A stretch of DNA of 64,000 nt from Alphaproteobacteria bacterium (GTDB lineage: Bacteria; Pseudomonadota; Alphaproteobacteria; Thalassobaculales; Thalassobaculaceae), in contig JANSYS010000002.1 of the NCBI GenBank assembly GCA_024742275.1, positions 62,001 through 126,000 of the forward strand. The letters are read 5' to 3'. Positions within the stretch are counted from its first letter, which is position 1, and each line of letters opens with the position of its first letter. Positions 56,646-64,000 of the stretch are shown here, piece by piece. The notes beneath the pieces are model-generated. The model searched no databases, was not told the origin of the DNA, and saw only the letters and a list, made by a program, of their open reading frames with translations. Both the position numbers and the translations under genes were made by a program.

Positions 56646-57257
56646 ATGGGCCGGGTTGTGAAATGGTCGATCGGCGCGCTCACGGGAGCGGTGGTTCTGG
56701 TCGTCGCGCTTGCCGGAGGATGGTACTGGGTGACTCACAGCGTTGAACAACCGGACTACGCCGTAGCGACGGCGGATGGGGATTTCGAGCTGCGCGACTA
56801 TCCGGCGATGGTGGTGGCGGAGGCCGCCACCGGGGGCGATCGGCAGGAGGGAGTCCGGCAGGGGTTTCGGGCGCTTGCCTCCTACATCTTCGCCAAGGAC
56901 CGGGAGGGCGATCGCATCGCCATGACGGCACCGGTCATCCAGCAGCCGACGGATCTCCAGGCGGGGGACGGGTGGCGGGTTAGGTTCGTCATGCCGTCGG
57001 CGTTCGATCTCGATGAGCTGCCCAAGCCGGCGGGTGAAGACGTGCAACTGCATCGCTGGCCGCCGATGCGCCTCGCCGCGGTGCGGTTCAGCGGACGCGC
57101 CGATGACGCCGATTTCGCCCGGCACGAGGCCCGGCTGAGGGACTGGATCTTCGACCGGGGTCTGGAGGCTGAGGGAACGCCGTTGCTCGCCTATTACGAC
57201 GACCCGTGGACGCCGGGCATGCTGCGACGGAACGAGGTTCTGATCCGCGTCCGTTGA
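56646..57257 (+). CDS. SOUL haem-binding family protein, membrane-anchored
   Basis: A 203-residue SOUL/HBP-domain protein. One N-terminal membrane helix is seen (IGALTGAVVLVVALAGGWYWV, residues about 9-29). The SOUL domain follows, with FELRDYPAMVVAEAAT, the segment FAKDREGDRIAMTAPVIQQP and a C-terminal YDDPWTPGMLRRNEV. All are conserved landmarks. The family binds haem or porphyrin in some members; its role in bacteria is uncertain. It lies alone on the plus strand between rplT and pheS. Confidence 0.9.
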   Translation: MGRVVKWSIGALTGAVVLVVALAGGWYWVTHSVEQPDYAVATADGDFELRDYPAMVVAEAATGGDRQEGVRQGFRALASYIFAKDREGDRIAMTAPVIQQPTDLQAGDGWRVRFVMPSAFDLDELPKPAGEDVQLHRWPPMRLAAVRFSGRADDADFARHEARLRDWIFDRGLEAEGTPLLAYYDDPWTPGMLRRNEVLIRVR

Positions 57258-57288
57258 CGGCCCGGCGATCTTCTCGGTGAAACGGGAA

Positions 57289-57312
57289 AGGGCCGGTCCA
57301 ACGACCGGCCCT
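57289..57312 (-). terminator. hairpin terminator after rplT
   Basis: AGGGCCGGT (57289-57297) and ACCGGCCCT (57304-57312) form a nine-base-pair stem with a six-base loop, between the converging ends of the SOUL gene and rplT. On the minus strand it is followed by a short pyrimidine tract (tttcccgttt), so it most likely ends the rpmI-rplT transcript. It could also stop the SOUL transcript. Confidence 0.65.
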
Positions 57313-57338
57313 CCGTATCTTCGCGATCGGCCGCGGGT

Positions 57339-57698
57339 TTACGCCTTGAGCGCGGCTTCGGCCTGATCGACGATGTTCTTGAACGCGTCCGGCTCGTGGA
57401 TCGCCAGGTCGGACAGAACCTTGCGGTCCAGTTCGATGCCGGCCAGCTTCAGGCCGTTCATGAAACGCGAATAGGTCATCCCGTACTGGCGCACACCCGC
57501 GTTGATCCGCTGGATCCACAGGGCGCGGAAGTCGCGCTTACGGGTCCGGCGATCACGATAGGCGTACTGCTGGCCCTTCTCGACCGCCTGCACGGCGACG
57601 CGGAAGACGTTCTTCCGGCGACCGTAATAGCCCTTGGCGGCGTCGGTGACCTTCTTGTGGCGGGCGTGTGCGGTCGTACCGCGTTTGACTCGTGCCAT
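57339..57698 (-). CDS. rplT: Large ribosomal subunit protein bL20
   Basis: A 119-residue 50S protein essential for early assembly. The N-terminal basic extension ([25 protein letters not shown]) and the globular part with [23 protein letters not shown] are unmistakable. It follows rpmI by 11 bases. In other bacteria L20 represses its own operon by binding leader RNA; whether that applies here is not shown. Confidence 0.97.
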   Translation of the reverse strand: MARVKRGTTAHARHKKVTDAAKGYYGRRKNVFRVAVQAVEKGQQYAYRDRRTRKRDFRALWIQRINAGVRQYGMTYSRFMNGLKLAGIELDRKVLSDLAIHEPDAFKNIVDQAEAALKA

Positions 57699-57709
57699 CT
57701 ATCCGCTCC

Positions 57710-57907
57710 TCAACCGTAGGGCATGAACCGCTTGACGATCTTCTGGTCGGCCTCGGCCAACACGAAGGTCCCGCGGGCCTGTCGCTTCATCTTCTGGGAA
57801 CGGCGGCGCAGCATGTGGCGCTTGTACGCGACGTTGCCCTTGATCTTTCCGGACCCCGTCGTGCGAAAGCGGCCTTTGACGCTGCTTTTCGTCTTCATCT
57901 TGGGCAT
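57710..57907 (-). CDS. rpmI: Large ribosomal subunit protein bL35
   Basis: A 65-residue basic 50S protein with the family start MPKMKTKSSVKGRFRTTGSG and the segment HMLRRRSQKMKRQ. ATG 57907 follows ggagcgaca; the longer frame to 57985 is leader sequence. It is cotranscribed with rplT. infC, the usual first gene of this operon, is absent here, and a strong promoter sits about 110 bases upstream instead. Confidence 0.97.
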   Translation of the reverse strand: MPKMKTKSSVKGRFRTTGSGKIKGNVAYKRHMLRRRSQKMKRQARGTFVLAEADQKIVKRFMPYG

Positions 57908-57984
57908 TTTGTCGCTCCTTTGGTCTCGACGTTGTCGACTTCGCGTCGGCCGGGCAGCCCTGTTCGCCCAGACGCGACGGTCCA

Positions 57985-58005
57985 TCCCCGGCTCTGGTCC
58001 GGGGA
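57985..58005 (-). promoter_or_regulatory. leader hairpin upstream of rpmI
   Basis: TCCCCGG (57985-57991) and CCGGGGA (57999-58005) form a seven-base-pair stem with a seven-base loop. It starts just inside the transcript expected from the promoter at 58017-58045 and about 80 bases before rpmI. It may take part in L20-type autoregulation. Confidence 0.35.
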
Positions 58006-58016
58006 AGGAAGGCGGG

Positions 58017-58045
58017 GATATACTCTCAAGCGCCGGTCAACGCAA
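58017..58045 (-). promoter_or_regulatory. sigma-70-type promoter for rpmI-rplT
   Basis: On the minus strand TTGCGT (58045-58040) and TATATC (58022-58017) are spaced by 17 bases, a near-consensus pair. Transcription would start near 58010 and leave a leader of about 100 bases before rpmI. Confidence 0.6.
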
Positions 58046-58090
58046 CCCGTCTGTCCGGCGCTTCGGTGCTCTTGGAAACCCGTCCGATGG

Positions 58091-58609
58091 TCAGTCGGAC
58101 GTGCCGCCGACCGGCAGAGCGACGCCCAGAAGAGCATCGACGTCGACCCCGTTTTCGGCGAGGGGGAAGAGCGCGCGCTCGATCTCCACGGATCCGACCC
58201 GATCGTTCGGCACGGTCGCCCGCCAGAACGTCGGTTCGCCATCGCGGACGGTCTCGTCGAAGGTCAAGGGGACAACCTCCGTGTCCCGCGCGGTAAAGAT
58301 CTCGCTCGCCAGAAACCCCGTGGCGTCTCTACCGACCAGCATCGCATTCCCCGTCCCGACCAGCCGGTACCGGTAGTCCAGCACGGGCGACCGCTGGGTC
58401 ACCTCGACGATGAAGAGCCACGGCAGTACCCGCGTGGGGAGGTCCAGCGGATCGATCTGCTGGCGCGCGGGCAGACGGTTGTCGGATGTGAGGGATGCCC
58501 AGTACTGGTGTACCAGGGCGATGGGCGAATCCTTGCCAATGTCGCTCAACGCGACGCGGTCGGTTTTGAACCAGGAGGCGATACCCCAAGGTTTTTGGGA
58601 CCGTGCCAT
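58091..58609 (-). CDS. PAS-domain protein (PAS_5 type), unknown role
   Basis: A 172-residue protein that fits the single-PAS family common in Rhodospirillales and Rhizobiales. The core includes LPWLFIVEVTQRSPVLDYRYRLVGTGNAMLVGRDATG, a typical PAS sheet in which the conserved RLVGT motif is visible. No output domain is attached. The start is unsure: ATG 58609 is used, and GTG 58624 is possible. Family members probably sense a small ligand or protein partner. It is on the same strand as rpmI but has the rpmI promoter downstream. Confidence 0.7.
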   Translation of the reverse strand: MARSQKPWGIASWFKTDRVALSDIGKDSPIALVHQYWASLTSDNRLPARQQIDPLDLPTRVLPWLFIVEVTQRSPVLDYRYRLVGTGNAMLVGRDATGFLASEIFTARDTEVVPLTFDETVRDGEPTFWRATVPNDRVGSVEIERALFPLAENGVDVDALLGVALPVGGTSD

Positions 58610-58698
58610 GCTCAGAATCCGCACTTACTGGGCCGTCACGCTAACACGGCATTGGAGCAACCGCCTAGCGAGTTGATTGTCTACAGCTCTGTCGTCTT

Positions 58699-59565
58699 CT
58701 ATTTTTGGGATTGAAGCCGCTGCCGCAGACTCTCGCAGGGGTCGTCCCGCTCGGCCGCGGGAAAGACCCGCACCCAGTCGAAAGCGCCGTCCGTCGAACC
58801 TTCGTTCAGCCCGACGGCGACAGCCTTCTTCCCTGGCGCCAGGCGGCGGAGGTGCAGTGGCACGCCGATATCCGCGCGAACGTGTCCCCGGCCGGCGATC
58901 AGCACGGCGCCGTCGGAATGTCGCAGCATGGCCGCCGCCAGGGAGGCGTCGCGGGCGACCTGGACGTCGACCATGGCGCCTAACCGTTCCCGCGGTACCA
59001 GGCGACAATGACCGTCGAACACCGCGTCCAGATGGGCGGCGATCGCATCGTCCGGAAGCGGGTCTGAGAGCTTCCAGGAATCGACCATCCGGTCGCCGAG
59101 CGCCGCCAGTCCGCCGCGCGCGATCGCAAATGTGGAGCCCGAGGCCAAGTCGCCGGCAACCATCTTCAGGCCGGCGGCGATGGCCACTTCCACGATCGGC
59201 CGGTAGAGCGCGAAATCGGGCCAGCCGCCGTCCGCCCAACGGACCGCCTTGGCAAAACCCTGCGGATCGTTCGAGTGCGGCCCGGCGGCCCAGGCATCGA
59301 TCGCCGGCTGCCGATCGCGCGGCGCCATTTCCCAAACGATCGCCGGTTTGCGGCCCGCCCCTACCATCGACCGCAGCAACGCGGCCTGGGCGGCGTGGTG
59401 ATGGGGGTTGTCATGGGTCTCGCCGAGAAGCACGAACGGGGCGGCGACGAGGTCCGTGTCCAACTCGGACCGGGTGGCGGCGCCGCCATCGCCGCGGACC
59501 CAGTTTTCGGCCGCCGCGGCGGCCGGGCCGAAAACGATCATCAGGGCGAGGAGAAACAAGCGCAT
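58699..59565 (-). CDS. ChaN-family haem-binding lipoprotein-like protein
   Basis: A 288-residue exported protein of the ChaN/PhuW (haem-regulated transporter-associated, Cofac_haem_bdg) family. It has a signal peptide (residues 1-19) and the conserved opening FVLLGETHDNPHHHAAQ with paired His residues. The segment IVWEMAPRDRQPAID matches the family, and a later AGRGHVRADIGVPLHL holds the second conserved His. Family members bind haem or carry out erythromycin-esterase-like chemistry. No lipobox Cys is present, so it is likely to be soluble in the periplasm. Confidence 0.82.
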   Translation of the reverse strand: MRLFLLALMIVFGPAAAAAENWVRGDGGAATRSELDTDLVAAPFVLLGETHDNPHHHAAQAALLRSMVGAGRKPAIVWEMAPRDRQPAIDAWAAGPHSNDPQGFAKAVRWADGGWPDFALYRPIVEVAIAAGLKMVAGDLASGSTFAIARGGLAALGDRMVDSWKLSDPLPDDAIAAHLDAVFDGHCRLVPRERLGAMVDVQVARDASLAAAMLRHSDGAVLIAGRGHVRADIGVPLHLRRLAPGKKAVAVGLNEGSTDGAFDWVRVFPAAERDDPCESLRQRLQSQK

Positions 59566-59583
59566 GGCAGAAAGATAGGGCGC

Positions 59584-61044
59584 TCATGCCGTGCGCATAC
59601 CCCAGCGAAGGTAGGGCCGTCTAGCACCGGCGACCTGTGCGGTGACGATCGTCTGGGCGTAGCCGCCCGTGCCGGCCTCATGGCTTTGTTCCACCACCTC
59701 CGGCGCCGGATCGCCTATGGCGAAGGCTTCTTCGATCGCCCGCCCCGCCATCAGCGGGTGCGGCGCCAGGCCCAGGGTCTTCAGTACCGTCGGCGCGATA
59801 TCGACCGTCCCGCTTGGGGTCTCGATCTCGACGCCCTTGCGGAAACTGTCGCCGCCGAGGAACAGGCAATGATTCAGCTCCCGACGGTGCAGACCGCCAT
59901 GCAGACCGCCGCCAAGCGGGATATCCGGATTGTCGGCCAGGATCACGCCGGGAAGACCGTCCTCGCTGTCCCTGTCCCAGGCGCGCAGGGTGAAGGCGAC
60001 GTCGGCGGCGCGCCGGTGGTTCCAGTTCACGACGGAGAGCGGCAGTGTGCCGTCGTCACCGGCATCCCGCCGTGTCAGGATCGGCCCGCACCAGTCCTGG
60101 GCCTGCAGGGTCTCGACAAGGCGTTTCAACAGAGCCGGGTCGCGGTCGCGTACTGCGACATGGGCGGAGTAGCCCGGCTTCAGCGCATAGTCGACATCGG
60201 GCCCGAGAGCCGTGCCGACGCTGAGGCCTTCTTTTCTCAGGATGTCGGCGACGCCGACCTGCCCCTCCACGGTGACATGGCCGTGGTCCGACATGGCAAT
60301 GATGTGCCATCCGGCGTCGCGACCTTCGGACCGCCACCAGTCCAGGACCCGGCCGAACGCCGCGTCGACCCCGCCGATCGCGCTCTGGGAGTCGCCGCTG
60401 GCGAGGCCGCGATAGTGATAGGACAGGTCGGGCTCGTTCAGCCAGAGCACGCAGGCGTCCGGCGCATGGTCGGGGAGGACGTGATCGAGCAGAACCTTCA
60501 CCGCCCAGTCGGCGACGCCGGTGTTGGGGAACGTCTGTTCCGGTACCGGACCGAACCTGTCGATCACCTTGGCATAGGCGGCGGCCGGGGTGGATATCGC
60601 GTCCCCCCAAATCGACAGGACCGGCTGCCCGAGTTCCGCCGCCCGCCCGGCGAGCAGGCGCGCGTTGCCCACCTTGCCGGTGGTGACGGCGGCGAACCGG
60701 CGTCCGGCTCCCCACAGGATCTCGCTTAGATGCGCAGCGCCGATCAGCCGACCATAGGCCTTGTCCGCCGCGCGCATCCGGACGTCGTCGGAGGTGTCCA
60801 TCGCCGAACCGAATCCGAGTGCCGGGTCGTAGAAGGCGTTCGCCATGATCCCGTGGCCGGCCGGCGGATGACCTGTCATCGACGTGGTCACCTGGACGCG
60901 GGTTTCGCTGGGGAAGGCGGAGGCCGTGTTGCGCATCCACACGCCGCCCTTGGCGAAGCCGTGGATGTTCGGGGCCTGGTTCGGTGTGACGTGATCGGGG
61001 CGCAGGCCGTCGAAGACGACGACCAGGACTTTCGGCGCGGGCAT
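59584..61044 (-). CDS. Alkaline phosphatase-superfamily phosphodiesterase (NPP-like)
   Basis: A 486-residue enzyme of the nucleotide pyrophosphatase/phosphodiesterase group. The first metal motif is VVVFDGLRPDHVTP. The nucleophile region is AFPSETRVQVTTSMTGHPPAGHGI, and the later metal ligands are in MSDHGHVTVEG and the closing HPLMAGR. No signal peptide is visible, so a cytosolic role is likely. It splits a phosphodiester or phosphate ester; the substrate is unknown. It follows the EmrA-like gene after about 100 bases. Confidence 0.82.
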   Translation of the reverse strand: MPAPKVLVVVFDGLRPDHVTPNQAPNIHGFAKGGVWMRNTASAFPSETRVQVTTSMTGHPPAGHGIMANAFYDPALGFGSAMDTSDDVRMRAADKAYGRLIGAAHLSEILWGAGRRFAAVTTGKVGNARLLAGRAAELGQPVLSIWGDAISTPAAAYAKVIDRFGPVPEQTFPNTGVADWAVKVLLDHVLPDHAPDACVLWLNEPDLSYHYRGLASGDSQSAIGGVDAAFGRVLDWWRSEGRDAGWHIIAMSDHGHVTVEGQVGVADILRKEGLSVGTALGPDVDYALKPGYSAHVAVRDRDPALLKRLVETLQAQDWCGPILTRRDAGDDGTLPLSVVNWNHRRAADVAFTLRAWDRDSEDGLPGVILADNPDIPLGGGLHGGLHRRELNHCLFLGGDSFRKGVEIETPSGTVDIAPTVLKTLGLAPHPLMAGRAIEEAFAIGDPAPEVVEQSHEAGTGGYAQTIVTAQVAGARRPYLRWGMRTA

Positions 61045-61146
61045 GGAAGGGCTCTCCGAAGATCGGACGGCGGATCGTCCTACCTTACTACACTCCGACC
61101 GTGACGGTCCGGTGACGGCGCCGCAGACCCAGGATTGCCGGGAGGT

Positions 61147-62304
61147 CTACTGCCCAGGCTGTCCCTCTGCCGCCCTAAACGCAGCAAGCGACTCGCGAAC
61201 GGTAGTGAGGAGCTGACGCTCGCGTTCGGTATCGATGGAGATCGACGCGGTCATGCCGGCGCGCAAAGGGGGGCGGCCTTCGATCGGCTCCAGATCGATG
61301 CGCACGGGGACCCGCTGAACCACCTTGACCCAGTTGCCGGATGCGTTCTGCGGCGGAAGAACCGCGAACTCCGCTCCGGTCGCTGGTGCGATCGAACTGA
61401 CCCGCGCTTTCCAGGTCACATCGGGGTAGGCGTCTATTCCCACTTCCACCACCTGCCCGACGCGAACGTGGGTAAGCTGGGTCTCTTTCAGGTTTGCGAC
61501 CACCCAGGTGTCGTCCACCTCAATCAGACCGAACGCGGGATCGCCTTCCTCCAGCCATTCGCCGGGCTCCAAATGAACCTGTGTCACGATGCCGGCGGTC
61601 GGCGCTCGAACCTCAGTATACCCGAGATGCAGTTCGGCGATTTCCCGGGCGGTCTGAGCCTCGACGTATTTCGGATGCAGCTCGACGGCGCGTTCCGGGT
61701 CGCCGCCCAGTTCCGCGAGGACAGAGCGGATCTTCTCCTGGAGGGCGCGGACACGCTGGCGCGCGGATGCGACCTCGAATTCGGCTTCGTCGAGCCGTGC
61801 TTCCGTCGTCACGCCGCGTCGGGCCAGTTCGCGCTGCCGCTCGGCCTCCCGTTCGAAGAAGGCGACGGTCTCGCGCGCCTCGTCGATCTCGGCCTGGACC
61901 TGATGGAACTCGGCGCGCGTGCCTTCGACCTCCTGACGGACGGATAGCATGCGCGCCTCGGCGGATTTCAACGCCAGCCAATGCGGGTCCGGATCCAGGC
62001 GAAACAGCAGGTCGCCCTGCGCCACGCGCTGGTCGTTCCGTACGAAGACCTCGGTCACCCGCCCGTCGATATCGGTCGAGATCGCGACGATATGCGCCTT
62101 CACATAGGCGTTCTCCGTCGTCACGTAGCGCCCGGTGATGGCGTAGAGATAGGACGCGCCGACAAGGACCACGACCGGGATCAGCACCAGCAGCACCAGC
62201 CGCTTGATCCAGCGGCCGCGGCGCCGTCGGGGGCGCTCGCTATGGGCGGTGACAGGCCCGTCCTCGGTGGCGGGAACCACGTCCTTCTTAGTCTCGTCAG
62301 TCAT
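61147..62304 (-). CDS. HlyD/EmrA-family membrane fusion protein
   Basis: A 385-residue periplasmic adaptor for drug export. It has an N-terminal basic segment, a membrane helix (RLVLLVLIPVVVLVGASYLYAI) and a lipoyl-like half (AHIVAISTDIDGRVTEVFV ... VAQGDLLFRLDPD). A long coiled coil with many Glu/Arg (about 110-210) follows, then the second lipoyl half TEVRAPTAGIVTQVHLEPGEW. ATG 62304 overlaps the MarR gene by 8 bases and has ggagg upstream. The matching EmrB transporter is not adjacent. Confidence 0.9.
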   Translation of the reverse strand: MTDETKKDVVPATEDGPVTAHSERPRRRRGRWIKRLVLLVLIPVVVLVGASYLYAITGRYVTTENAYVKAHIVAISTDIDGRVTEVFVRNDQRVAQGDLLFRLDPDPHWLALKSAEARMLSVRQEVEGTRAEFHQVQAEIDEARETVAFFEREAERQRELARRGVTTEARLDEAEFEVASARQRVRALQEKIRSVLAELGGDPERAVELHPKYVEAQTAREIAELHLGYTEVRAPTAGIVTQVHLEPGEWLEEGDPAFGLIEVDDTWVVANLKETQLTHVRVGQVVEVGIDAYPDVTWKARVSSIAPATGAEFAVLPPQNASGNWVKVVQRVPVRIDLEPIEGRPPLRAGMTASISIDTERERQLLTTVRESLAAFRAAEGQPGQ

Positions 62305-62776
62305 CGGCCGCCTCCGCTTGGGCGGTAGGCCCGGCCAACTCGTCGAAGGCATGCAAGTTGGATTTGATCTTCAGCAGGGTGTCGATGAACGCCTCGTGCT
62401 CTTCGCGTGACAGGCCTTTCATGGCGTCGCTGCGGATGTCGGCGGCGATCCCGCGTAGCTCGCGCATAAGACCCTGAACCGTCTCGGTGAGCACCACCCG
62501 CTTGATTCGCCGGTCGATCGGATCGGGACGCCGCTCTATCCAACCCTTGTCCTCCAGTCGGTCCAGAAGCCGGCCCAGCGTGGCCTTCTCCAGTTCCATG
62601 AACGCCGCGAGCTCCGACTGCGCCATGCCTTCCTTGGCGTAGAGCGCGGTCAGCACCCACCACTGAGAGCGAGTCAGGCCCAACTCCTTGCCGCGACGGT
62701 CGAAGGCCACCCGCATCAGGCGGGCGACGTCGTGGACGAGGAACCCGAAGTTCCTGTGAAGGTCAGTGCGTTCCAT
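62297..62776 (-). CDS. MarR-family transcriptional regulator
   Basis: A 159-residue winged-helix regulator, first gene of an operon with the EmrA-like adaptor. The recognition region is MAQSELAAFMELEKATLGRLLDRLEDKGWIERR, and the wing is RRPDPIDRRIKRVVLTE with the characteristic D-x-R-x-x-R-like pattern. Such proteins repress drug-efflux operons and release DNA on binding phenolic or other ligands. A perfect 14-base palindrome 15 bases before its start is the probable operator, so it very likely controls itself and the adaptor. Confidence 0.9.
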   Translation of the reverse strand: MERTDLHRNFGFLVHDVARLMRVAFDRRGKELGLTRSQWWVLTALYAKEGMAQSELAAFMELEKATLGRLLDRLEDKGWIERRPDPIDRRIKRVVLTETVQGLMRELRGIAADIRSDAMKGLSREEHEAFIDTLLKIKSNLHAFDELAGPTAQAEAADD

Positions 62777-62790
62777 GACGGCGGAATATA

Positions 62791-62804
62791 GTTGTCATGA
62801 CAAC
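62791..62804. promoter_or_regulatory. MarR operator palindrome
   Basis: GTTGTCATGACAAC is a perfect 14-base palindrome. On the minus strand it is followed directly by TATATT, like a -10 box, and by the marR start 15 bases on. TTGTCATGACAA-type sites are typical for MarR proteins. It should block the marR-emrA promoter and may also affect cysE on the other side. Confidence 0.7.
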
Positions 62805-63005
62805 CGTTGCCAAGCAGATCGTCGACTTGGGCGACGGCTCCGGCGGGCGATAGCGGGTCCTGGCCCGTGGTCGGCGGCTGGTGCAGGTCACTCGTTCCGA
62901 AGCGCGCTTAATTCCTTCACTTGAAACGGGTATGGTAGACTCCAACGTCAAAGATCAACGGGTCGCGCGACAGGGTCGGCCCCGCCGACGAGGGAGGAGC
63001 AGAGG

Positions 63006-63821
63006 ATGCCCGACATATCCTTCTCGCGCAGACCGGCATCGCCGGATCTCGATCCGATCTGGACCTCCCTGCGGAGCGATGCGGAGCGAACGGCCCAGTG
63101 CGAACCGGCGCTCGCCAGCTTTCTGCATGCCACCGTCCTCGCCCACGATACGTTGGAACATGCGCTCGCCTTCCATCTGTCGCAGAAGCTCGGATCGGAG
63201 GCGATCACGGCGTTGTCGCTGCGCCAGACCGTGGATCAGGCTGTGCATGGGGACGAAACGGTCGGGGCCGCCGTGCGGGCCGATCTCTCGGCCGTGTTCG
63301 AGCGCGATCCCGCCTGCACCAGCTATCTAGAGCCGTTCCTGTATTTCAAAGGCTTCCAGGCGATTCAGGCGTACCGTGTCGCCCATTGGCTCTGGGGACA
63401 CGAGCGCCAGGCTCTCGCACTGTATCTTCAGTCCCGGATCTCCGAGGTATACGGCGTCGACATCCATCCGGCGGCCCAGATCGGTCGCGGCATCATGATC
63501 GACCACGCGACGTCGGTGGTGGTTGGCGAGACGGCGGTGATTGAGGACGAGGTTTCCATGCTGCACAACGTGACCCTCGGCGGCACGGGCAAGGAGACCG
63601 GCGACCGGCACCCGAAGATCCGGCGGGGCGCTCTGCTCGGGGCATCGGCGACGGTGCTCGGCAACATCGAGGTGGGCGAATGTGCCCGCGTCGGAGCCGG
63701 CAGCGTCGTGCTCAGCGATGTGCCCGCCCATTGCACAGTCGCGGGCGTTCCGGCGAAGCCCGTTCGGGGCAGCAACTGCGAGCAGCCTGCCCTGTCTATG
63801 GATCATCGCTTCGTGCCGTAG
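63006..63821 (+). CDS. cysE: Serine O-acetyltransferase CysE
   Basis: A 271-residue enzyme that makes O-acetylserine from serine and acetyl-CoA, the first step of cysteine synthesis. It has an N-terminal helical domain (residues about 15-160) and a left-handed beta-helix of hexapeptide repeats (DIHPAAQIGRGIMIDHATSVVVGETAVIEDEV). The catalytic His is in IDHATSVVVGE and the loop is NVTLGGTGKETGDRHPKI. ATG 63006 follows gggaggagcag. It is divergent from marR, with 229 bases between them. No other sulfur genes are near. Confidence 0.95.
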   Translation: MPDISFSRRPASPDLDPIWTSLRSDAERTAQCEPALASFLHATVLAHDTLEHALAFHLSQKLGSEAITALSLRQTVDQAVHGDETVGAAVRADLSAVFERDPACTSYLEPFLYFKGFQAIQAYRVAHWLWGHERQALALYLQSRISEVYGVDIHPAAQIGRGIMIDHATSVVVGETAVIEDEVSMLHNVTLGGTGKETGDRHPKIRRGALLGASATVLGNIEVGECARVGAGSVVLSDVPAHCTVAGVPAKPVRGSNCEQPALSMDHRFVP

Positions 63822-63921
63822 CGGCGCTGCGGATCGCGGTCGCCGCCAGGCGAGTCTGCTGCAGTGCAGCACATTCAGCAGCTTGCCGGTTGTCCGGGCG
63901 GCTGCTTTGGTTCCGGGTATC

Positions 63922-64000
63922 ATGAGCGACACAGCCCTCCAGGACCCAGGCGGTCCCATACCTTCTTCCGGTTCCGCGCTTGACTACGACGTCGTCATCG
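63922..64000 (+). CDS. start of an FAD/NAD-binding oxidoreductase (partial)
   Basis: An open frame starts at ATG 63922 and runs off the right edge after 26 residues. The last residues are DYDVVI, the usual first strand of a Rossmann fold in flavoproteins, preceded by a flexible Ser/Gly/Pro-rich leader. Nothing more specific can be said. The ribosome site is weak. Confidence 0.5.
   Translation, partial: MSDTALQDPGGPIPSSGSALDYDVVI

Overview
The window looks like ordinary chromosome from a high-GC, free-living, probably aquatic alphaproteobacterium of the Rhodospirillales type. This is inferred from gene content (gltD placed before gltB, rpmI-rplT with pheST close by, UPF0280, DUF1491 and DUF1194 families) and from consistently GC-rich codon use. 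I see no rRNA, tRNA, CRISPR array, transposase or phage gene.

Layout. 1-7261: the end of a membrane protein, a small two-helix membrane protein, the TamA/TamB outer-membrane assembly pair and a thioesterase. 7305-10098: a small unknown gene and an XRE-type regulator diverging from a striking twin operator, then a beta-lactamase-fold hydrolase and UppP. 10423-17632: glutamate synthase (gltD, gltB) and a histone-deacetylase-family amidohydrolase. 17637-19260: two tandem secreted VWA proteins (DUF1194). 19344-25300: a four-gene operon with a molybdenum hydroxylase (FAD subunit plus a fused Fe-S/Mo subunit), a homologue of 6-hydroxynicotinate reductase and a UPF0280 protein of the ApbE type. 25321-28095: a cytoplasmic chemoreceptor with globin, MCP-signalling, PilZ and extra C-terminal modules, then an Hsp20 gene behind an FNR/FixK box. 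28109-33478: SDR, PrpE, MntP and an acyl-CoA ligase. 33579-41306: orphan ParA, Sua5, a GlcD-like flavoprotein, a DmdC-like acyl-CoA dehydrogenase, a lipoprotein, DUF924 and a 2-hydroxyacid dehydrogenase. 41333-48974: a purine (deoxy)nucleoside uptake and breakdown operon (BMP-type ABC transporter, PNP, DeoC) with a dGTPase gene embedded in it. 49099-64000: DUF1491, an epimerase, a cyclophilin, an EmrB-type exporter, pheT/pheS, a SOUL protein, rplT/rpmI, a PAS protein, ChaN, a phosphodiesterase, EmrA plus MarR, CysE and the start of a flavoprotein.

Most notable systems: (1) the N-heterocycle operon, where the UPF0280 protein could be the flavin transferase for the reductase; (2) the globin-MCP-PilZ receptor, which would link oxygen or haem and c-di-GMP signals, lying next to an FNR-box-controlled Hsp20; (3) the dGTPase translationally coupled to a nucleoside ABC transporter; (4) several clear palindromic operators read directly from the sequence (7580-7630, 19296-19317, 27491-27508, 27525-27538, 62791-62804).

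Start sites were chosen by ribosome-binding site and family N-terminus, so they are often downstream of the longest open frame. Functions are by recognition of motifs only; no database search was run.
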